64,000 nt of DNA from Planobispora rosea (GTDB lineage: Bacteria; Actinomycetota; Actinomycetes; Streptosporangiales; Streptosporangiaceae): assembly GCF_014648175.1 (NCBI RefSeq), contig NZ_BMQP01000013.1:62001-126000 (forward strand), written 5' to 3'. Of the stretch, positions 58,445-64,000 are shown piece after piece. The notes beneath the pieces are model-generated. The model saw only the letters and a list, made by a program, of their open reading frames with translations. It searched no databases and had not been told where the DNA came from. Made by a program: the position numbers and the translations under genes. The first letter of the stretch is position 1; the number at the start of each line of letters is the position of its first letter.

Positions 58445-59227
58445 CTACCGGACCTTCCGGATCCGGAAGGCGGGGCGCGGGTCGAGGGCGGCGCGCGGGT
58501 TACGGGCGGCGCTGCGCACCATCCAGAAGAAGGAGCCCGAGTCGTCGGCGGTGCCGCGCATCCTCCGGCGGCGCATGACGCGGACCACGAGCAGCGCGAG
58601 CGCGCCCGCCACGGCCATGGTCGCGACGGGCCGCTTGCCCGCCTCGGCCGAGACCCGTCCCGCCGCGTTCCTGACCTCGGTGGGGGTGGCGTCCCTGACC
58701 TTGTCCATCATCTCGGGAGCCGCTCCCTTGACGCGGTCCACGAGGCCGGTGGCGGTGGCGGTGGTGGCCGTGCCCATGCGCTTGAGGTCGTCGCCCACGT
58801 TCGCGGCGGTGTGCTGGACGCGCTCCTTGAGCTGGTCGCCCATGCTGGCGGCGGTGTGCTGGACGCGGCTCCTCACGTCGGTCTTGTGCACCAGCGCCTC
58901 CACGGTGTCGCCGAGCTCGCGGCGGGTCTCCTCGATGTCCCGCCGTACGGCCTCCTCCACCGTCATCCCGGCGGGCACTCCGGTCGGCCGGGACGTCCCG
59001 TCCCGCTGCTCGCGCGGGATCCCCAGGTCATCGGACGGCGTTCCGGCGTCTCCCGGCCCGGTGGCATCGGCGGACCCGGTGGACGCCAGGCCCGGATCGT
59101 TGGGCGGAAGGTTCAGCGAACCGCGTTCGTCGGCGGGCACGGGCGTGCCGACCTCCCGCCGGCGGGAACCGGCCGTCCCGGCTTCCGTCTGCTCCCGGTC
59201 GTGCCTGCCCGGGTCGGTCTCGGTCAT
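58445..59227 (-). CDS. DUF3618 domain-containing membrane-associated protein
   Basis: 260 residues. After a polar ~85-residue N-terminus comes the DUF3618 helix (VRRDIEETRRELGDTVEALVHKTDVRSRV), then an internal repeat (RVQHTAASMGDQLKE / RVQHTAANVGDDLKR) of amphipathic helix, a second helix region and one membrane helix (PVATMAVAGALALLVVRVM) followed by a basic patch. DUF3618 proteins occur beside holin-like and YtxH-like proteins and are thought to act in envelope stress. Its ATG overlaps the stop of the holin-like gene (ATGA), so the two are translated together. Confidence 0.88.
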   Translation of the reverse strand: MTETDPGRHDREQTEAGTAGSRRREVGTPVPADERGSLNLPPNDPGLASTGSADATGPGDAGTPSDDLGIPREQRDGTSRPTGVPAGMTVEEAVRRDIEETRRELGDTVEALVHKTDVRSRVQHTAASMGDQLKERVQHTAANVGDDLKRMGTATTATATGLVDRVKGAAPEMMDKVRDATPTEVRNAAGRVSAEAGKRPVATMAVAGALALLVVRVMRRRRMRGTADDSGSFFWMVRSAARNPRAALDPRPAFRIRKVR

Positions 59228-59625
59228 CGGTGTGCTCTTTCCTTGACGGCGTTGATGTCGTTCTTGACGCTCTGGATGGTCCGCTCAGGAGTCGGCGAGC
59301 CCATCTCTGACACCTGGCGTTTGCCCATGAGCCCGAGGACAGCGGCCGCGATGAGCAGCACCGCGCCCACGACCGCCGCGGCGGCCCACGCGGGCATCAC
59401 CATGGCGAGCAGCAGGATCACGGCGGCCACCATCGATCCGGCCCCCAGCAGGGCGATGACCCCGGCCCCGCCGAACAGCCCCGCGCCGATGCCGGCGTGC
59501 TTCCCCTTCTCCGCGAGCTCGATCTTGGCCAGGCGAAGCTCGTCCCTGACCAGACGGGACATCTCCTCCGAGACCTGCCGGATCAGCTCGGCGGTGGAGA
59601 GATGCTCCTTCGTACTGTGCGTCAT
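59224..59625 (-). CDS. Phage-holin-family (YqjE/DUF1469) membrane protein
   Basis: 133 residues. A helical cytoplasmic part (LIRQVSEEMSRLVRDELRLAKIELAEKGK) precedes two membrane helices (AGVIALLGAGSMVAAVILLLAMV and AAVVGAVLLIAAAVLGLMG). This is the actinobacterial phage-holin superfamily III/YqjE type, chromosomal and not linked to a prophage here. With the DUF3618 protein it forms a common two-gene envelope operon of unknown mechanism. GGAGG precedes the ATG. Confidence 0.9.
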   Translation of the reverse strand: MTHSTKEHLSTAELIRQVSEEMSRLVRDELRLAKIELAEKGKHAGIGAGLFGGAGVIALLGAGSMVAAVILLLAMVMPAWAAAAVVGAVLLIAAAVLGLMGKRQVSEMGSPTPERTIQSVKNDINAVKERAHR

Positions 59626-59813
59626 GACACGCCTCCTCCCTACAGAAGTAGGCGTTTACCCGCTCTGGCCACGGCAAACCTCCTCCGGGCCGCGCGGGCT
59701 CCCCCCGAGGACCGCGCAAGTGCGACCCGGCCTGGCGCGGAGCGGGGAGGGAGGAGGACAGGAAATCAGGTGACGCGGCGTGGCCGGAGGGGTCCGGGGC
59801 GCGGCGAGGCTCG

Positions 59814-61760
59814 CTAGCGGCTCGACCTGAAGATGACCACCAGCACCCGCAGGCCCAGGATCGCGCTGATCAGCAGCAGGTTGTAGCCGATCAGCTGGAA
59901 GAGGCTGACGTCGGGGGTGATGGACGGGCCGCCGCCGGTGCCGAGCAGGAGCGCCGCCATGATCCCCGTGGTGGCGGCCAGGACGGTGAGCAGCACCTGG
60001 TGGAGGAGGCCGGTGACGTGCCGCCGGTCGCGTTCGTCGGCGAACAGCCGCACGTTGACGCCGAACCGGCCGTGCTCGGCCGCGCCGGCGATCCGCTCCA
60101 ACCGGCGGGGCAGCCGCCGCACCATGGGCAGCAGGTGCAGCGCCTCCTCCATGACGGCCTCCCGGATCCGCCCGGGGCCGCTCCCCTCGGCGACGTGCCG
60201 GGCGGAGAAGGACCGCGCCTCCGCGACGATGTCGAAGCCGGGAGCCAGCCGGGCCAGGGTGCCCTCAAGCGTCGCCAGCGCCCGGAACACCGCCGCCACC
60301 TCCGGCGGGACGGACAGCCCGTGCCCGGAGACGATCCGGAACAGGTGGCCGAACATCTGCGCGTCGGGGGTGACGCCGGTGACCAGGTGGCGGGCCATGA
60401 AACGGCCGAGCTCGCGCTCCAGCGCGCGCTCGTCGATCTCGTCGGGCCGTGCCACGACCTCCAGCAGCGCGTCGCTCACGCCCAGCGGGTCACCCCGGTC
60501 CATCGCCAGCAGCAGGCGCTGCAGCGCCCCGCGGAGCGAGGCGTCGAGCCTGCCGACCGAGCCGAAGTCCAGCAGGGCCAGGCGGCCGTCGGTGAGCAGC
60601 ATGAGGTTGCCCGGATGGGGGTCGGCGTGGAAGATCCCGTGCAGCATGATCTGGCGGAGCAGCGTGTCGAGCAGGGTCCCGGCGAGCCGGGCCCGGTCGG
60701 TCCCCTCCGGTACGGCCCCGCCGAGGGAGACGCCCTCCAGCCGCTCCATGACGAGCACCCGCCGCCCGGACAGCTCGGGGCGGGGCGCGGGGACCACGAC
60801 CGGCTCGCCGGCGGAGGCCGCCGCCACCGCGGCCATGTTCGTGCTCTCGACGCGGAAGTCGAGCTCCTCCCGGAGCGCCTCGGCGAACCCGCGGGACAGT
60901 TCCACCACGCCGAGCGTCCGGCCCCAGCGGGTCCGCCGCTCCAGCGACCGGGCCAGCCGGGCCACGATGTCGAGGTCCCGCTCCACCACCTCGGCGACCC
61001 CCGGTCGCTGGACCTTGACCACCACGTCCTCGCCGGTCCGCAGCCGGGCCCGGTAGACCTGCGCGATCGAGGCCGCCGCGAGGGGTTCCCGTTCGAACGC
61101 GGCGAACACCTCCGTCACCGGCCCGCCGAGCTCGGCGGTGAGCACCGGCTCGACCTCCGCCCACGGCGCGGCGGCCACCCGGTCCTGCAGCAGCCGCAGC
61201 TCCTCGACGAACTCGGGGGGCAGCAGGTCGCTCCGGGTGGACAGGATCTGGCCGAGCTTGACGAAGGTGACGCCGCCGTCGTCCAGGGCCTCGCGCAGCG
61301 ACCGGGCCAGCCGTGTCCGGCCGGAGGGACCGCCGAGGGCCGGGTCGCGCCCGCGGAGGTAGGGGCCCAGTCCGTGCCGGACCAGGATCCGGGTGATCGC
61401 CAGGTAGCGGCGCGACCTGACCAGCCGCCGCCGTACTCCCCTGACCAGCTCCAGCGGCCCGGGGACCGAGCCCGGCGGCACCAGCACCTCGGCCACCACC
61501 AGGACCACCATCCCGGCCAGCAGCGCGCAGACGACCGCCAGGATCAGGAACCAGAGCGGGGTGATCCCGGGATCGCCCGGATCGACGGCCCCGGCGAACG
61601 CCCGCATGAGCGGCCCGCCGATGGCGAGCACGAGGGCTCCGGCCAGCAGCGTGCGGACCAGCCCGAACCTCAGGTCGAGCAGCCGCCGGGCGGCCACCGC
61701 GAACCCGGTCAGCAGCACGGCGACCGTCACCAGGAGGACGACCGTCAGCGTGAAGTCCAT
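59814..61760 (-). CDS. ABC1/UbiB-family atypical kinase
   Basis: 648 residues from ATG 61760 (MDFTLTVVLLVTVAVLLTGFAVAA). Three N-terminal membrane helices, then the UbiB kinase-like domain: the KxGQ motif in FVKLGQILSTRSDLLPPEF, the Ala-rich loop in LAAASIAQVYRA, VVVKVQRPGV (Lys), FRVESTNMAAV, VLVMERLEGVSL, HGIFHADPHPGNLML and LLDFGSVGRL. Two helices close the C-terminus. Family members are ATPases that help isoprenoid-quinone biosynthesis or membrane-lipid extraction. Actinobacteria use menaquinone, so the partner pathway is uncertain. All key residues present. Confidence 0.93.
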   Translation of the reverse strand: MDFTLTVVLLVTVAVLLTGFAVAARRLLDLRFGLVRTLLAGALVLAIGGPLMRAFAGAVDPGDPGITPLWFLILAVVCALLAGMVVLVVAEVLVPPGSVPGPLELVRGVRRRLVRSRRYLAITRILVRHGLGPYLRGRDPALGGPSGRTRLARSLREALDDGGVTFVKLGQILSTRSDLLPPEFVEELRLLQDRVAAAPWAEVEPVLTAELGGPVTEVFAAFEREPLAAASIAQVYRARLRTGEDVVVKVQRPGVAEVVERDLDIVARLARSLERRTRWGRTLGVVELSRGFAEALREELDFRVESTNMAAVAAASAGEPVVVPAPRPELSGRRVLVMERLEGVSLGGAVPEGTDRARLAGTLLDTLLRQIMLHGIFHADPHPGNLMLLTDGRLALLDFGSVGRLDASLRGALQRLLLAMDRGDPLGVSDALLEVVARPDEIDERALERELGRFMARHLVTGVTPDAQMFGHLFRIVSGHGLSVPPEVAAVFRALATLEGTLARLAPGFDIVAEARSFSARHVAEGSGPGRIREAVMEEALHLLPMVRRLPRRLERIAGAAEHGRFGVNVRLFADERDRRHVTGLLHQVLLTVLAATTGIMAALLLGTGGGPSITPDVSLFQLIGYNLLLISAILGLRVLVVIFRSSR

Positions 61761-61908
61761 GGCATCCCGTCTCGTCGTGGGCAACGGCGGTCAGACTAGA
61801 TCATTCCGCCCCCGGCGGCACGGGCGCGGAATTCGCGCAAGGATGAGACCCTTGTTCCGTTGAGGACCGTGCGGCCCCGGGGGCCGGTGAGAGAGGCGGC
61901 GCGCTCGG

Positions 61909-63405
61909 ATGGCACAGATCGTCGGTGGCGGACGCCCGGTCAACGACGCCGAGCGACGGGTCATCGCGCACCTGCGGGACAACGCGCCCGGCGACTGGCT
62001 GCTGCTGCACAACATCGAGGTCCCGAGGGACGGCGACGTCTTCGAGGTCGACCTGGTCGTGCTGACCGGCCACTCGTTGTGCGTCATCGACGTCAAGGGG
62101 ACGCGCGGCCGGATCGAGGTCTCGGGGACGCGGTGGTTCCCGGCGCGGCGCGGCGCGTTCGGGTCCCCGGTGACCAAGCTGCGGGGCAACGGGCGGGCGC
62201 TCAAGGGCGTGCTCGTGGGCGAGCGCCGCGAGCTGGAGCGGGTCTACGTCGACAGCGTCGTCGTGCTGACCGGCCCCGACGCCGAACTGGTCGACCCGGC
62301 CGGGCGCGACTCCCGGCACGTCACCGACCTGGCGGGCCTGATCGGCACGCTGGGCGACGTCTCACGGGTACGGCGCGGCTGCACCACCGACGTCGCGCCG
62401 TACCGGACCGCGATCATCGAGGCGCTGAACGGCAGCGTGCGGCGCTCGACCGCGCCGCCCCGGTTCGGCAACTGGGAGGTCGAGGAGGAGCTCGGCGGCG
62501 ACGCCCGGGTCACCGAGTACCGCGCGGTCAACGCGACGGTCCGGGGCGGCGAGACCGTGCTGCTGCGGGTGTACCGGGCCGACCCGCTGGCCGAGGAGGG
62601 GCCCCGGGAGGCCGAGCGGCGGCTGATCACCAACGCCTACCAGGCCCTGACCAGGATCCCGCCGCACCCGTGCGTCGTCCGCTCCCGCGACTTCTTCGCC
62701 GTCGACGACGAGAGCCGGTTCGTGCTCGTCCTGGACGACGTGCACGGCCAGGCCCTGCACCTGCACCTGCCCTCCCATCCGGGGGCGTCCGGCCGGCCCG
62801 CGCTCCCGGCCGGGACGCGGCTCGCCGTGGTCGAGGACATGCTGCGCGGGCTCGCCCACGTCCACGCCAACAACGTCATCCACCGGGCGCTCACCCCCGC
62901 GTGCGTGCTGGTGGCCGAGGGCGGCCACGCGATGCTGACCGGCTTCGACTACGCCAAGCCCGGATCCCGCCCGCACACGGTGGTCAACGAACTGCCCAAC
63001 GTGCTCGACACCCACTACGTGGCCCCCGAGTGCCGCGCCCGGCCCGACCTGATGACCCCGGCCTCCGACGTCTACGCGGCCGGGGTGATCGCCTTCCAGC
63101 TGCTGACCGGCTCCCTGCCGCCCGCCGGCCCGGACGCCGAGCCCGCCGACGGGACGGCGGACGGCGTCGCGCCCGAGGTGATGGACCTGCTGCGCCGCAT
63201 GCGCGACGACACGCCCGCCAAGCGGCCCTCCGCCGCCGAGGCCCTCGCCGCCCTGCTCCGGGCCCGCGGCGGCCCGCCCCCGGACGCCGCGCCGTTCCCG
63301 GCCCCGGCTCCGGTCAGCCCGGTGCCGGAGTCGCCCGTACGGCGGGAGCCCGGACGTCTCGACAGGTTCCGCAGGATCTTCCGCCGCGGCTCCGGCGACG
63401 GCTGA
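61909..63405 (+). CDS. NERD nuclease domain fused to a degenerate protein kinase domain
   Basis: 498 residues. The N-terminal NERD (nuclease-related) domain keeps the endonuclease-like residues: Glu15, FEVDLVVL (Asp48) and VIDVKGTRG (Asp61-x-Lys63). From ~187 a protein kinase fold follows, but its catalytic parts are lost: the VAIK-type lysine is Arg220 (TVLLRVYR), HRDLKP is HRALTP (325-330, Asp to Ala), and the DFG position reads GFD (345-347). VAPEC and SDVYAAGVI of the activation segment and F-helix remain. The C-terminus is Pro-rich then basic (RLDRFRRIFRRG). This suggests a nuclease regulated by a pseudokinase. It is divergent from the ubiB-like gene over 148 bp. Confidence 0.9.
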   Translation: MAQIVGGGRPVNDAERRVIAHLRDNAPGDWLLLHNIEVPRDGDVFEVDLVVLTGHSLCVIDVKGTRGRIEVSGTRWFPARRGAFGSPVTKLRGNGRALKGVLVGERRELERVYVDSVVVLTGPDAELVDPAGRDSRHVTDLAGLIGTLGDVSRVRRGCTTDVAPYRTAIIEALNGSVRRSTAPPRFGNWEVEEELGGDARVTEYRAVNATVRGGETVLLRVYRADPLAEEGPREAERRLITNAYQALTRIPPHPCVVRSRDFFAVDDESRFVLVLDDVHGQALHLHLPSHPGASGRPALPAGTRLAVVEDMLRGLAHVHANNVIHRALTPACVLVAEGGHAMLTGFDYAKPGSRPHTVVNELPNVLDTHYVAPECRARPDLMTPASDVYAAGVIAFQLLTGSLPPAGPDAEPADGTADGVAPEVMDLLRRMRDDTPAKRPSAAEALAALLRARGGPPPDAAPFPAPAPVSPVPESPVRREPGRLDRFRRIFRRGSGDG

Positions 63406-63495
63406 CGACACCGGCCCGGACGTCCTGGCGGGGCCGTACCGGCCGGTGCCCGGCACGGCCCCGCTCCATAAAACCCTAATTACCTACCAATTGTG

Positions 63496-63524
63496 TTGAC
63501 TTTACTCGCCGGCCGTCCTACGTT
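63496..63524 (+). promoter_or_regulatory. Sigma-70-type promoter for the leader peptide and tauD-like gene
   Basis: TTGACT (63496-63501) and TACGTT (63519-63524) are separated by exactly 17 bases, close to the HrdB consensus. The predicted transcript starts near 63531, about 15 bases before the leader ATG. The upstream region is AT-richer (around 63468-63495). Confidence 0.7.
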
Positions 63525-63545
63525 GAGAACGTGACGAACGCGGTT

Positions 63546-63656
63546 ATGTTGACCACCCGCGGTCACGTGGACCTCTGTCGCGTGGCCAGCGCGCTGTGTC
63601 GCCCCTTCCAGTCGCAGATCCCCGCCCCGACTCCGGAAGGACCTCACCAGCCATGA
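63546..63656 (+). CDS. Cysteine-type attenuator leader peptide
   Basis: A 36-codon ORF between the promoter and the tauD-like gene. Its N-terminal half carries [13 protein letters not shown], which I recognise as the motif of the putative leader peptides found before sulfur-metabolism genes in actinomycetes. Both cysteine codons are TGT, the less used Cys codon in a genome this GC-rich, so translation here should be sensitive to charged tRNA-Cys. The stop TGA (63654-63656) overlaps the ATG of the downstream gene (ATGA), so translation of the two may be coupled. No clear Shine-Dalgarno precedes ATG 63546. Sensing of cysteine by ribosome stalling is the proposed role of the family. Confidence 0.8.
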   Translation: MLTTRGHVDLCRVASALCRPFQSQIPAPTPEGPHQP

Positions 63657-64000
63657 CCTCCTCGACCTCTCTGTCCATCACTCCCATCACCGGCCGGATC
63701 GGCGCCGAGATCGCCGGCGTGCGGCTCGGCGGCGACCTGCCCGCCGACGTGGCCGCCGAGATCCGCCTGGCCCTGCTCACCCACAAGGTGGTCTTCTTCC
63801 GCGGCCAGGAGCACCTCGACGAGGACGGCCAGACGGCCTTCGCCCGGCTGCTCGGCGAGCTGACCACCGCCCACCCGACCGTGCCCGCCCTCGACGGCAG
63901 GGCCCACATCCTGGACCTCGACTACAGCGGCGGGCAGAAGGTCGACCGCTGGCACACCGACGTCACCTTCGTCGACCGGCCGCCCGCGGCCTCCGTGCTG
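63653..64000 (+). CDS. TauD/TfdA-family Fe(II)/2-oxoglutarate dioxygenase, 3' end outside window
   Basis: 116 codons are visible from ATG 63653 to the window end. The N-terminus ([46 protein letters not shown]) and [15 protein letters not shown], with the iron-binding His-x-Asp, are typical of TauD and alkylsulfatase AtsK. These enzymes oxygenate sulfonates or sulfate esters so that sulfite or sulfate is released when better sulfur sources are missing. The cysteine leader peptide directly upstream fits a sulfur-starvation gene; sulfonate or sulfate transporter genes may follow beyond the window. GGAAGG lies 12 bases before the ATG. Confidence 0.92.
   Translation, partial: MTSSTSLSITPITGRIGAEIAGVRLGGDLPADVAAEIRLALLTHKVVFFRGQEHLDEDGQTAFARLLGELTTAHPTVPALDGRAHILDLDYSGGQKVDRWHTDVTFVDRPPAASVL

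Noticed and set aside
59224..59625. Prophage lysis gene
   Set aside because: The holin-family label covers chromosomal YqjE-type proteins; no phage structural, integrase or endolysin gene is nearby and it is coupled to a DUF3618 gene.
57173..59773. 866-codon plus-strand ORF
   Set aside because: Overlaps the GlxA-type gene in another frame and the DUF3618/holin genes in antisense; Pro/Arg/Ser-rich, no recognisable domain.
61909..63405. BREX/Pgl phage-defence locus based on the NERD-kinase protein
   Set aside because: PglW-type proteins are far longer and come with pglX, pglY and pglZ genes; the neighbours here are ubiB-like and tauD-like genes.

Overview
This is a very GC-rich chromosomal window with dense genes in both orientations, frequent GTG starts and ATGA/GTGA stop-start overlaps. 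That points to a filamentous actinobacterium. The mix of families (MmyB-type and GlxA regulators, PadR pairs, WS/DGAT, LytS/LytTR next to acetate-type symporters, a cysteine leader peptide) would suit the Streptosporangiales, but that placement is inference. No rRNA, tRNA, CRISPR array, transposase or phage gene was seen. Both ends cut through genes: a membrane EEP-family protein on the left and a TauD-like dioxygenase on the right.

Region 1 (1-13.5 kb): EEP protein, pyroglutamyl peptidase with a 15-bp tandem repeat at its stop, a cytoplasmic protein of unknown function, a GCS2-type glutamate-cysteine ligase homologue, an SDR divergent from its likely MmyB-type regulator, a CMD-family protein divergent from a second SDR, a secreted protein, a zinc-ribbon methyltransferase, an S9 peptidase and an MBL hydrolase.

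Region 2 (13.7-25.8 kb): a PAS-SpoIIE phosphatase / STAS / monooxygenase operon (stress partner-switching), a regulator / damaged hydrolase / DUF4180 operon behind a strong dyad, two small secreted proteins around a sulfotransferase, a drug exporter, an aldo/keto reductase, a methyltransferase, and an FAD monooxygenase divergent from a PadR regulator with palindromic sites over the start codon.

Region 3 (25.8-35.4 kb) is the most rearranged: nine 11-bp tandem repeats, a PaaK-like adenylate-forming enzyme, a Phd/VapC toxin-antitoxin pair, then a 3' fragment of a PaaK-like paralogue, a lipoprotein, TetR/SDR and PadR/HAAS modules with clear operators, a quinone-reductase-like enzyme and a stretch of gene remnants.

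Region 4 (35.4-46.4 kb): a NarL-type two-component system, a SecY homologue outside a ribosomal operon, azoreductase with two dyads, PolX, a sulfite-oxidase-family enzyme, WS/DGAT, an esterase and an aldo/keto reductase.

Region 5 (46.4-54.0 kb) is a carboxylate-uptake locus: ActP plus its DUF485 partner behind a CRP-like site, a second SSS symporter with a small membrane partner, and a LytTR regulator with its LytS-type kinase, the last two separated by an MFS gene.

Region 6 (54.0-64.0 kb): acyl-CoA dehydrogenase and MaoC hydratase, MFS divergent from a GlxA regulator, DUF3618 and holin-like membrane proteins, UbiB/ABC1 kinase, a NERD nuclease fused to a degenerate kinase, and finally a promoter, a cysteine-codon leader peptide and the TauD-like gene.

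No large undescribed multi-gene system stands out. The best leads are the leader peptide overlapping tauD, the NERD-pseudokinase fusion, the toxin-antitoxin pair between two PaaK-like 3' ends, and several unusually clear operators.
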